Of a stretch of DNA of 44,988 bases, positions 36,296 through 44,152 are shown in pieces. A program made the position numbers and the translations under genes. Within the stretch, counting starts at the first letter, position 1, and every line of letters begins with the position of its first letter. The stretch covers positions 1 to 44,988 of the forward strand of contig JAAVFQ010000025.1 of the NCBI GenBank assembly GCA_014800685.1, written 5' to 3'. The notes below the pieces were generated by a model that saw nothing but the letters and a program-made list of their open reading frames with translations, ran no database searches and was not told the DNA's origin. Origin of the DNA: Bacteroidales bacterium (lineage in GTDB: Bacteria; Bacteroidota; Bacteroidia; Bacteroidales; Muribaculaceae).

Positions 36296-36550
36296 ATGAA
36301 CACAGATCTAAAGAAGATGACCATAGCCGAAATGCAGAAAGAGTATGGTCTTTCAGAGACAGAGCTTTTAAATATGAGAGCTTCCTGCTCAATGACCCTG
36401 CAATGTGCCACCCATTCAGTTTCATGCACAAGTAGCAAAGGGGACTGTCGCTCTATCAAAAAGGGAATGATTAATGATCAAGGAGAGCTTGTTCAAGAAA
36501 TTGTTGTAGAGATTGTATGCGATGACAAACGTTATTCATGCAATACATAG
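36296..36550 (+). CDS. Six-cysteine peptide, candidate precursor of a disulfide-stabilised secreted peptide
   Basis: 84 residues without signal peptide or transmembrane segment. The first 30 residues form a charged, helix-prone, leader-like segment (MNTDLKKMTIAEMQKEYGLS) containing no cysteine. All six cysteines (31, 37, 44, 51, 75, 82) lie after it, with Ser/Thr-rich spacers (CSMTLQCATHSVSCTSSKG). There is no double-glycine cleavage site. It is the first gene of an operon whose other two products both carry thioredoxin-type CxxC sites. The function is not recognised; a RiPP/bacteriocin-like or structural disulfide peptide is inferred from context only. Confidence 0.7.
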   Translation: MNTDLKKMTIAEMQKEYGLSETELLNMRASCSMTLQCATHSVSCTSSKGDCRSIKKGMINDQGELVQEIVVEIVCDDKRYSCNT

Positions 36551-36593
36551 CCAACACAAAAATTTGAGTCATAGATTACATTTTTTTCAACAC

Positions 36594-37673
36594 ATGCAAG
36601 CTGTGACTCAAATTCTTTGCAGAGTCGATTTCCAATATCTGATATTATTTATAATTATTTTATTTCCCGCATGTAGAATAAATGCGGATGAAACTACTTT
36701 AATCACAAATAATGGCAAATATGGTTACGGCTATGTCGGTATCCCCCTGACCGCTATCTATCGTGGGAATCAACTTAATGAAATGGTCTTTAAATGTGAT
36801 TCCGTAGTCTTTTCTATAGTAAAGAATGATACAACATACTCCTACACACCGCTTCGTTATGACAGATACCCCCTCCCCCTATATGTCACTACTTTGTCAC
36901 GAGACTCAATAAGAAATTTAAATCCCCACTCCCTACCTAAATTTGAGGTTAATAATAGAATCTCACATTGGCCGATAGTATGGTGGCCTCACTCTTATGC
37001 CAAGTATTTTAATCCTGATTATAACGATTTCCCGATTACTGTTTCGAGATCAAAAGGGTACACGACATATATAGATAATCAACAGATAGATCTTTATAGC
37101 GATCCAAGTTCGAACAATTGGATCGTTGTAACACCTGATATCTCTCCCGGTTATAACAATTACATTGAGTACAAAGAGAAATATTCCTTAACAGACACTA
37201 TCCCCTTATTGGATAAATTTATTAATATAGAGAGACTTGACAATCATAATAAAAGACTTATATTTAAGACCATTGAATTGGGTAGTGATAAGAAAAGAAA
37301 AGAGAAATCCTCTCCTATAATACGTAATTCTAATTATACATTAATATCATTCTTCGGAAGTTGGTGTGAGTTCTGCATAGAAAATCTATCACATCTTTTC
37401 GATATATATTCGACATATCAGAATGATATTGATTTTTTAACAATAGACTGTGAATACTCTCCATCCGACTTCAAAGAAGGGGAAAAGATCTTGTATAAGC
37501 ACAATATACACTGGGATATAGAGTACGAATTACTTGGAGATGGCTTAAATAAAACTTTAAATGTTGATTCTTTCCCATACTATATTTTAATCGATTCCGA
37601 GGGTAAAATAATAAAATCATCTTCTAAATTATCTTCCGTCGAAGAGTATATTAGAAAAAATCTCTTAAGATAA
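36594..37673 (+). CDS. Thioredoxin/TlpA-like protein, N-terminally anchored or lipid-modified
   Basis: 359 residues from the ATG at 36594; an in-frame ATG at 36513 overlaps the peptide gene and is less likely. A hydrophobic stretch (YLILFIIILFPAC) ends in a possible lipobox with Cys27. Residues of about 30-235 form an unrecognised extracytoplasmic domain. The C-terminal 120 residues are a TlpA-type thioredoxin fold with ISFFGSWCEFCIENL (Cys258, Cys261) and the cis-proline in VDSFPYYILID. It probably reduces or isomerises disulfides outside the cytoplasm. It is 43 bp after the peptide gene and 18 bp before the VKOR fusion. Codon use is markedly AT-rich. Confidence 0.8.
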   Translation: MQAVTQILCRVDFQYLILFIIILFPACRINADETTLITNNGKYGYGYVGIPLTAIYRGNQLNEMVFKCDSVVFSIVKNDTTYSYTPLRYDRYPLPLYVTTLSRDSIRNLNPHSLPKFEVNNRISHWPIVWWPHSYAKYFNPDYNDFPITVSRSKGYTTYIDNQQIDLYSDPSSNNWIVVTPDISPGYNNYIEYKEKYSLTDTIPLLDKFINIERLDNHNKRLIFKTIELGSDKKRKEKSSPIIRNSNYTLISFFGSWCEFCIENLSHLFDIYSTYQNDIDFLTIDCEYSPSDFKEGEKILYKHNIHWDIEYELLGDGLNKTLNVDSFPYYILIDSEGKIIKSSSKLSSVEEYIRKNLLR

Positions 37674-37691
37674 AAACAAAAAATACGCACC

Positions 37692-39239
37692 ATGTCAATA
37701 GATACTATTCTCTCTACCTACCTATCGCTTGTAGGCGTTAAGTATACTGACAAATGGACTTCACAATATAAATATCATCCTCAAGGCAATTCTCTTTATG
37801 GCTTATATGATTTCCTCAAATCATATAATATGGAGGTAAATGCGTACAAGATTGAGCAACTAACGGACATAAGAATTTCTCTTCTCCCTCTAATTACACT
37901 ATATAAGAATGAGTTCGTTATTATCACTGAAATATCTGATAATGAAGTAACATTTATCATCGACAAGCAAAAGAAGACGGTTACCAGTGATAAATTTATT
38001 AAAGAATGGTCTCATTCAATATTGGTAGCTCGCCCTACCAAAAATTCTGTTGAACCACATTATGAAGTAAATCATTCGTTTCAGATTGCTCTTAAAGTCC
38101 GCTCTCTTTCTTTCATCTTTATTTTTTTATTTTTATTAATTTCCTCAATATGTATTTTATGGGATAGATTATCTTCTAATTATTTATCTCAATCATTAAA
38201 TATAATAGGGATTTTTTTATGCGCAATCCTAATAAGTCAATCCATCTCTCCTAATGATAAGGTATCTTCAAAAATTTGCTCATTATTTAAAAACGGAAAC
38301 TGTACGGAGGTAACATCCAATAAAGGAGGTTCATTTTTTTATATTTTCCGATTATCAGAATTAGGTTTAGCATATTTTATTATTTGTTCTTTACTGCCAC
38401 TAACATTGAACACACCCTATCCATCTTTTATCTTATATGTTGAAGGTCTCCTTTTTTCTATCTGGAGTCTTTTATATCAAAAGTTCATCTTGCATAAATG
38501 GTGTGTATTATGTATCTCAGTTCTTGTAGTAGTATGGAGTCTATTTTCTATATACTGCTTTAAAATAAATTTATCTAATTTTTTATTATATTCCTCAAAA
38601 GATATTCTAACTATTATATATGCTAATCTCTGCATTGCCTTCACTTCTTTCATAATCCATTTTATAATAGATATTATTATACAAACCAAGGAATTACGTC
38701 AAACACAGGTACTCTATAACTCATTAAAAAACAATCCAAAAATTTTCAATTCTATCCTCTCTATATTTCCGACTATCTCCTCTTCTAAATATCATTCAGA
38801 AATAAAATTTGGAAATAATAATTCAAAGAATAAGATTATCATTTTTAGTAATCCTTTCTGCTCTCCTTGTGCTCACCTTCATAGCAAATTGGAACAATTA
38901 TTAGATCGTGATTGTGAAATTATATTCCTTTTTGGCAAGTTTAAAAACCGGACTTCCCTAATTAATAAATATATTATTGCCTCATATTTTCAACTTGGAG
39001 AAGCAAAAACATGGGAATTAATAAATGAATGGTTTTTGAATCCCAAAGAAAATAACACTATATTTTCAGACCTTCATCTTACTATTGACCGTAATGTAGA
39101 GTTAGAATACCAGAATCATCAGAAATGGATAGATGACACCCGTTTAAACAGCACTCCAACCATTATCTTTAATAACAATATTATACCGAATATTTATACT
39201 ATAGAAGAGATGGCATGGATGATTCCTCGCATGGAGTAA
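37692..39239 (+). CDS. C39-like / VKOR / thioredoxin-domain membrane fusion
   Basis: 515 residues. Residues 1-115 resemble the C39 bacteriocin-peptidase fold (VKYTDKWTSQYKYHPQGNSL, FVIITEISDNEVTFI), but there is no cysteine before residue 154, so it cannot be an active protease. Residues of about 130-330 form a vitamin K epoxide reductase domain with loop cysteines 196 and 204 and the membrane CxxC WCVLC (271/274). Residues of about 365-510 are a DsbA/thioredoxin-like domain with NPFCSPCAHLH (390/393) and cis-Pro in NSTPTIIF. VKOR-thioredoxin fusions oxidise protein thiols using quinones. The likely role is oxidation of the peptide encoded two genes upstream. Confidence 0.85.
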   Translation: MSIDTILSTYLSLVGVKYTDKWTSQYKYHPQGNSLYGLYDFLKSYNMEVNAYKIEQLTDIRISLLPLITLYKNEFVIITEISDNEVTFIIDKQKKTVTSDKFIKEWSHSILVARPTKNSVEPHYEVNHSFQIALKVRSLSFIFIFLFLLISSICILWDRLSSNYLSQSLNIIGIFLCAILISQSISPNDKVSSKICSLFKNGNCTEVTSNKGGSFFYIFRLSELGLAYFIICSLLPLTLNTPYPSFILYVEGLLFSIWSLLYQKFILHKWCVLCISVLVVVWSLFSIYCFKINLSNFLLYSSKDILTIIYANLCIAFTSFIIHFIIDIIIQTKELRQTQVLYNSLKNNPKIFNSILSIFPTISSSKYHSEIKFGNNNSKNKIIIFSNPFCSPCAHLHSKLEQLLDRDCEIIFLFGKFKNRTSLINKYIIASYFQLGEAKTWELINEWFLNPKENNTIFSDLHLTIDRNVELEYQNHQKWIDDTRLNSTPTIIFNNNIIPNIYTIEEMAWMIPRME

Positions 39240-39265
39240 CTGCCGTACATAGATAACCAGGGGAA

Positions 39266-39303
39266 TTTATTTGTTATTGTCGGGGAATCTGTGTAATTTT
39301 GCA
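39266..39303 (+). repeat. Right copy of the 38-bp direct repeat
   Basis: It is 35/38 identical to 36140-36177 and lies 26 bp after the VKOR-fusion stop codon. Downstream of it the sequence returns abruptly to high G+C. Confidence 0.85.
39270..39301 (+). promoter_or_regulatory. Promoter of the epimerase-like gene
   Basis: TTTG (39270-39273), 20 bases, TAATTTTG (39294-39301), inside the right repeat copy. CAGTCT separates it from the ATG at 39308, so the message is probably leaderless or nearly so. Confidence 0.7.
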
Positions 39304-39307
39304 GTCT

Positions 39308-40216
39308 ATGACAGCCACCAGACAGAAATTGCTTCTCACCGGCTCCGAGGGTATGCTCGGACGCTATCTGCGAAAGACCTTCCCGGACTACGACATCACG
39401 GGACTCAACCGCCGCCCCGGCATCGGAGGGCTCTCCTGCGACCTCTCTACCGACGTCCCGGTCATAAACTTAAGATATGACCTCGTGATTCATGCCGCCG
39501 GCACCACCGACCCTTCTCTGGCCATGAAGCTTAATCTGGAGGGGACGCGCCGCCTTATCAAGGCCCTTTCGCCGGCTCCCCCCTCCCGCTTCATCTTCAT
39601 CTCGGATGCTGCCGTCTATGGCCTTTCCGGCGCTGAAGACCTCAGCGAGGAGTCTAATACGTGGGCTACGGAGAAGGTGGGGCAATCAAAATATCTTGCC
39701 GAGCAGGAGCTTGCCAAATGGGCTCGGGAGAATGACGTTAAGCTCACCGTGCTTCGTCCGGCATGGATGTTCGGCGCGGGCATCTCCGGGGAGACAGCTC
39801 GTCTCTTTGACGATGTGCTGCGTGGAAAATACATACATATCCGGGGTAATAATGCGCGCCGCGGCATTGTCACGGCCTACGATGTGGCGAGAGTGGCCCG
39901 CTCTCTTGACGGCCACCCGGGCATATTCAACGTGGCGGATGGACGCAACCGGCCGTTTATCGATATAGTCAATGCCATGTCTTCAAATGCCGGTCGCCAC
40001 AACCGCATGACTCATCTTCCGGCCAAATGGGCCTCCCTCGCCGCTCGGATTTTCCCCTCGCTTCGAAGGGTGCTCGACCCCGATATTCTCAGACAGCGTG
40101 CCACTACAATCACTTATAATTCCGACAAGGCCAAGCTGGCCACCGGACTGCAATTCTTCGACACCGTGGAGGTGATAGCACGCCGCGACAAAGAGTTTCC
40201 TTATCTTGACTTCTGA
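39308..40216 (+). CDS. NAD(P)-binding epimerase/dehydratase-like protein with altered active site
   Basis: 302 residues from the ATG at 39308; a TTG at 39299 overlaps the -7 box. The cofactor loop LLLTGSEGMLGRYL is intact, and VIHAAGTTDPS and FIFISDAAVYG follow the extended SDR pattern. The usual catalytic YxxxK reads VGQSK, so Tyr is replaced by Val, and the preceding catalytic Ser position reads Asp (FISDAAVYG). It is therefore either an SDR with unusual chemistry or a binding protein. It is followed after 12 bp by a DUF115/GT42-like gene, suggesting a role in surface glycan synthesis (inference). Confidence 0.75.
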   Translation: MTATRQKLLLTGSEGMLGRYLRKTFPDYDITGLNRRPGIGGLSCDLSTDVPVINLRYDLVIHAAGTTDPSLAMKLNLEGTRRLIKALSPAPPSRFIFISDAAVYGLSGAEDLSEESNTWATEKVGQSKYLAEQELAKWARENDVKLTVLRPAWMFGAGISGETARLFDDVLRGKYIHIRGNNARRGIVTAYDVARVARSLDGHPGIFNVADGRNRPFIDIVNAMSSNAGRHNRMTHLPAKWASLAARIFPSLRRVLDPDILRQRATTITYNSDKAKLATGLQFFDTVEVIARRDKEFPYLDF

Positions 40217-40228
40217 CCTTTACGCCCT

Positions 40229-41083
40229 ATGTCTATCGCCAACAGCTTAAAGACCCTTCTCTCTCAGACGGCGGCCTCTTGCGCCTCCCTCATCAAGATA
40301 GCTCTCCAGTCGCGCCCCGTGGGAAAAACTCCCGTCCCGGCTTCCGGGCGCGACCTGCTTATTCTTGGCAATGGCCCCTCTCTGACCGATACTCTTGAGA
40401 ATCATCCGGATTTTATCCGGGGCAAAGACCTTCTGGCAGTCAACTTTGCCGCCAACGCTCCTCTTTTCGAGTCTCTGCGTCCTAACCTGTATGTGCTGGC
40501 CGATCCCCATTTTTTTCTCCCCGGCGATGACGAAAAGGTCTACAACCTCTGGCGCAGGCTGGGCGCCGCTTCATGGGATATTACCCTTTTCATACCCACC
40601 CGTTTCCGCAAGGAGGCGGAGAGACTGCTCACTGCCTCCTCGTCAAAGCACCTGACTACGGCCACCTTCAATCTCACCCCGATAGAGGGATTCTCCAAGC
40701 TGAAGCGATTTGCATTCCGACACTCCCTCGGGATGCCTCGGCCCAGAAACGTGCTGATACCGTCCATAATGACCGGTCTGCGCCTGGGCTACAAAAGAAT
40801 CTACATAGCCGGAGCTGACCATTCATGGAGCAGGACGCTATGGGTGGATGATAGCAACCGCGTGGTCACCGTCCAGCCTCATTTCTATCCTGACGATGAA
40901 AAGGAACGAGAACGGGTCACTGCCGCCTACGCCGGAATCCATCTTCACGATATTTACACATCTTTCGCCATAGCTTTCCGCTCTTATTTCGAGATAGAGG
41001 CTTACGCTTCGGCTCTCTGCGTGGAAATCATTAATGTGACGCCCGGATCATTCATAGATGCTTTCGCGCGTCTCAAACTTTAA
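40229..41083 (+). CDS. DUF115 / GT42-like Rossmann protein
   Basis: 284 residues. DLLILGNGPSLTDTLE is the signature of the DUF115/MptE-like and GT42 sialyltransferase-like groups; LLAVNFAANAPLFESLRPNLYVLADPHFF and PSIMTGLRLGYKRIYIAGADHSW match the following core blocks (compare the S-G-x-x-A ... LGYK-x-I-Y-L-x-G-x-D pattern of GT42). GT42 enzymes use CMP-activated sugars; DUF115 proteins occur in glycan loci. The exact activity is unknown. It is cotranscribed with the epimerase-like gene. Confidence 0.6.
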   Translation: MSIANSLKTLLSQTAASCASLIKIALQSRPVGKTPVPASGRDLLILGNGPSLTDTLENHPDFIRGKDLLAVNFAANAPLFESLRPNLYVLADPHFFLPGDDEKVYNLWRRLGAASWDITLFIPTRFRKEAERLLTASSSKHLTTATFNLTPIEGFSKLKRFAFRHSLGMPRPRNVLIPSIMTGLRLGYKRIYIAGADHSWSRTLWVDDSNRVVTVQPHFYPDDEKERERVTAAYAGIHLHDIYTSFAIAFRSYFEIEAYASALCVEIINVTPGSFIDAFARLKL

Positions 41084-41111
41084 TCCTCTCTCAGACGTTC
41101 AATATAGGAGC

Positions 41112-41134
41112 GGCCGCTAACGGCCTTTTGTTTT
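41112..41134 (+). terminator. Short hairpin with T tract directly before the SDR start codon
   Basis: GGCCG (41112-41116), loop CTAA, CGGCC (41121-41125), then TTTTGTTTT running into the ATG at 41135. It may terminate the upstream glycan transcript or act as an attenuator for the SDR gene. Confidence 0.55.
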
Positions 41135-41956
41135 ATGACGGAGAAAAGCATCAGAGAGCCTCTGCCCGGAGGAAAAGGAAAAAAAAGGGTTATAATCATG
41201 GGAGCCTCTTCCGGCATCGGTCTCGGACTGGCCGAGGCTCTTGCCAGTCGTGGAGTGGCCGTGGGTCTTGCAGCGCGCCACACTAAGAAATTGCTTGACC
41301 TCCAGGCAAGATTTCCCGACTGCGTGGCCTACGAGCGCATCGACATCACTCATCAGAACGCCCCGGAGCTGCTTTCAAAGCTGATAGAGAGCACGGGAGG
41401 AATGGATATCTATATCCATGCGTCGGGCATCGGCATGGATAATGCCGAGCTTGACCCGCAGAAAGAGGCTGACGTGGTGAACACCAACGCCACCGGGTTC
41501 GCGCGTATGCTCTCGGCCGCTTACCGCTATTTCCGTGAAAGAGGCGGCAAAGGACAGATAGCTGCCATCACCTCTGTGGCCGGCACCAACGGCATAGGAT
41601 GCCTGGCGGCCTACTCAGCCTCTAAAGCTTTCGGGCAAAAATATCTGGTGGCCCTTGAGCAGCTCGCACACCTTGAAAATACTGATGTCTCCTTCACGGA
41701 CATACGCCCGGGATGGGTAGATACCCCTCTCCTGCTCCAGAATCACAAATACCCTATGGAAATGAGCGTGGACTATGTAGTGCCCCGCATCATTCGGGCC
41801 ATAGCGAGAAAACGCCGCGTGGAAGTCATAGACTGGCGCTGGGACATCGTCGTAGCTCTCTGGAGATGTATTCCGAATGCTTTATGGGTGTCGGCAGGGA
41901 CCTTTGCCGCGCTCGCTTCCGCTCCGCTCCCTTCGGGCGACGATGAAAAATTATAA
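41135..41956 (+). CDS. Short-chain dehydrogenase/reductase
   Basis: 273 residues, classical SDR. After a basic lead (PGGKGKKRVIIM) comes the cofactor motif GASSGIG (about 23-29), DIYIHASGIG for the NNAG position, catalytic Ser147 in AITSVAG, and Tyr160/Lys164 in YSASK, then RPGWVDTP. All catalytic residues are present. Arg48 in LAARHT suggests NADP(H) preference. The substrate is unknown. The C-terminal VISRIIRAIARKRR-like segment (VPRIIRAIARKRRVEVIDW) is amphipathic. Confidence 0.88.
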   Translation: MTEKSIREPLPGGKGKKRVIIMGASSGIGLGLAEALASRGVAVGLAARHTKKLLDLQARFPDCVAYERIDITHQNAPELLSKLIESTGGMDIYIHASGIGMDNAELDPQKEADVVNTNATGFARMLSAAYRYFRERGGKGQIAAITSVAGTNGIGCLAAYSASKAFGQKYLVALEQLAHLENTDVSFTDIRPGWVDTPLLLQNHKYPMEMSVDYVVPRIIRAIARKRRVEVIDWRWDIVVALWRCIPNALWVSAGTFAALASAPLPSGDDEKL

Positions 41957-42007
41957 TTCGAGAGTTTACATCTCACGTATATCGTTTAATTTTTTAGAAT
42001 TTACTTA
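41957..42007 (+). repeat. Half copy of the TAAGTAAGT interspersed element
   Basis: Starting directly after the SDR stop codon, ACGTATATCGTTTAATTTTT and the terminal AGAATTTACTTA (one mismatch to the ACTTACTTA end) match the 3' half of the full copies. It ends 18 bp before the helicase ATG. Confidence 0.6.
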
Positions 42008-42025
42008 TATAAGCACCACTGAATT

Positions 42026-43981
42026 ATGGAAAACGACACACTTAACCCTGAAGATTATCTCCGTCAGGAGAATCCAGACATACCCGCAGAAGATATAATA
42101 GAGGGAGTCCCTGCCATGGACACAGATGAGCTCCCTCCCGCCAAGCCGGAGGATGATTTCGAGGTCTTGGGAGTAGCCCCCTCGCTTCTCCGTGCTATCT
42201 CAGACCTCGGCTTCGAGCATCCTATGCCCATACAGAAACTCGTCATCCCGCACCTTCTCACCAAGGAGGGCGACGTGATAGGACTCGCACAGACCGGTAC
42301 GGGAAAGACGGCGGCTTTCGGCCTGCCCGTGCTCCAGCGCATAGACCCTGAAAAGAATGTGCCCCAGGCTCTGATCATCGCCCCCACGCGCGAACTCTGC
42401 CTTCAGATAGCCGGAGACCTCGCCGACTTTGCAAAATATATAGACGGACTGCGCATCCTCCCCGTATACGGAGGTTCGAGCATTGACTCTCAGATCCGTT
42501 CGCTGAGAAAGGGCGTGCAGGTGATAGTGGCCACTCCGGGTCGACTTATCGACCTTATCAAACGCAAGGAAGTGAAGCTTGATGATGTCCACACTGTGAT
42601 TCTTGACGAGGCTGACGAGATGCTGAATATGGGATTTCTGGACGACATCAACGAAATTCTCACTCATGTGCCGGAAGACCGCAAGATGCTGATGTTCTCC
42701 GCCACTATGCCTAAAGAGATTGCCGGCATTGCCAAGCGCTTCATGAAGGAGCCGGTAGAGTTTGTAGCCGGCGAGAAGAACGAGGGAGCCAAGAATGTGC
42801 GCCATATCTACTATATGGTGAAGGCTCATGACAAGTATCTCGCGCTGAAACGTGTGGCCGACAATAATCCTGACATCTACGGCATCATCTTCTGCCGTAC
42901 GCGCCGCGAGACTCAGGAGATAGCCGACAAACTGATAGCCGACGGATATAATGCCGACTGCCTTCACGGCGACCTCTCGCAGGCTCAGCGTGACCTCGCC
43001 ATGAAGAAATTCCGCGACCACGTCACTCAACTCCTTGTAGCCACAGACGTAGCCGCCCGCGGACTTGATGTGGACGACCTGACTCACGTAATCAATTATG
43101 GACTCCCGGACGATGTGGCGGTCTATACCCACCGCTCCGGACGAACGGGCCGTGCCAACAAGTCGGGAGTCTCAATCGCCATAATTCATTCCCGTGAAAA
43201 GGGGCGTCTGCGCGATATTGAGAAAATCATCGGCAAGACGTTTGAATATCGCAAAGTGCCCACTCCGGAACATATCATTGAAAAACAGCTCTATAATCTT
43301 GCCGACCGCCTGGAGCGCGTGGAGGTTAACGATGCCGAGATGAACAAGTATCTGCCGGGCGTGCGTAAAAAACTTGAATGGCTCTCTGAGGAAGATCTGC
43401 TGAAGAGAGTGCTCTCTCTGGAGTTCAACCGCCTGCTGAAATATTATGAACGCATGCCGGACATAGACCTCAACGAGCCTGAGCGCAAAAAGCGTGAGAA
43501 ACGCGAGGATAGCGGCCGCCCCGACCGTCGCAATAAAGACAGGAGAAAGGCCGAGAAGGGATTCGAGCGCCTTATGCTTAGCGTGGGTAAGGCCAATGGC
43601 TTCTTTCCCGGCAATCTGATGTCGCTCGTAAACAACTCCGTGCAGGGGCCCAAGCCGGAGATAGGACGCATAGATCTCTTCCCTGACTATACTCTCTTCG
43701 ACGTAAGGAAAGAGGATGCCCGCCGCATTCTTGACGCTCTGAAGCATGTGGACTTTTTCGGCGACCCGGTGCGCGCAAGAATAGCTCCGGAGTCCGGAGG
43801 CTCCGAAAGGGGAAAGGGTGAGCATGCGCCGGCTAAGAAACGTGAACGCCGCAGCGAGACTGCCAAGGCTCCACGCACTACGAAGAAGGCCGCAAAGCGT
43901 GAGGCTCGTTCCGCGAAGTCAAAGCAGGCGAAGCCTCAGTATAATGGCAATTACGACATTTTTATGAAGAAACATAAGTGA
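42026..43981 (+). CDS. DEAD-box RNA helicase with C-terminal DbpA-type RNA-binding domain
   Basis: 651 residues. Helicase motifs in order: Q motif around FEHPMPIQ, I AQTGTGKTA, Ia PTRELCLQ, GG, Ib TPGR, II DEAD in VILDEADEML, III SAT, IV IIFCRT, V ATDVAARGLD, VI HRSGRTGR. A charged linker precedes a DbpA/RRM-like domain (MLSVGKANGFFPGNLMSLVN ... IGRIDLFPDYTLFDV). A Lys/Arg-rich tail follows. This is the DeaD/CsdA-type layout, acting in ribosome assembly and mRNA turnover, often cold-induced. The tail repeats KKRERRSETAKAPRTTKKAA-type blocks. Confidence 0.93.
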   Translation: MENDTLNPEDYLRQENPDIPAEDIIEGVPAMDTDELPPAKPEDDFEVLGVAPSLLRAISDLGFEHPMPIQKLVIPHLLTKEGDVIGLAQTGTGKTAAFGLPVLQRIDPEKNVPQALIIAPTRELCLQIAGDLADFAKYIDGLRILPVYGGSSIDSQIRSLRKGVQVIVATPGRLIDLIKRKEVKLDDVHTVILDEADEMLNMGFLDDINEILTHVPEDRKMLMFSATMPKEIAGIAKRFMKEPVEFVAGEKNEGAKNVRHIYYMVKAHDKYLALKRVADNNPDIYGIIFCRTRRETQEIADKLIADGYNADCLHGDLSQAQRDLAMKKFRDHVTQLLVATDVAARGLDVDDLTHVINYGLPDDVAVYTHRSGRTGRANKSGVSIAIIHSREKGRLRDIEKIIGKTFEYRKVPTPEHIIEKQLYNLADRLERVEVNDAEMNKYLPGVRKKLEWLSEEDLLKRVLSLEFNRLLKYYERMPDIDLNEPERKKREKREDSGRPDRRNKDRRKAEKGFERLMLSVGKANGFFPGNLMSLVNNSVQGPKPEIGRIDLFPDYTLFDVRKEDARRILDALKHVDFFGDPVRARIAPESGGSERGKGEHAPAKKRERRSETAKAPRTTKKAAKREARSAKSKQAKPQYNGNYDIFMKKHK

Positions 43982-44120
43982 GTTAAGTTTCGCAAGCTCA
44001 ACTTAAAGTTTATGAGTTTATGAGTTATTTACCTTTGTACATATTCAGTGTAATATCCGGTGGACTTATATGCCATAAATTTTAGTACTTGCGAAATTTG
44101 ATTAACTATCTTGCAGACCC

Positions 44121-44152
44121 TTCTCATCTCGATTATTTTTTAGGACTTACTC
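44121..44152 (+). repeat. Degenerate 3' end of the interspersed element
   Basis: CATCTCGATTATTTTTTAGG and ACTTACTC run straight into the ATG of the DUF3256 gene at 44153. The match to the 41957-42007 copy is partial. The rest of the 171-bp gap 43982-44152 has a small inverted repeat (TTAAGTTT/AACTTAA at about 43984-44006) and no clear promoter. Confidence 0.45.

Noticed and set aside
36140..39303. Transposon or integrative element carrying the cassette
   Set aside because: No transposase, integrase or terminal inverted repeat was seen; the only boundary marks are the promoter-bearing direct repeats, so a homology-driven event is preferred.
42200..43132. 310-codon minus-strand frame inside the DEAD-box helicase
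   Set aside because: Antisense to conserved helicase motifs, with no signals of its own.
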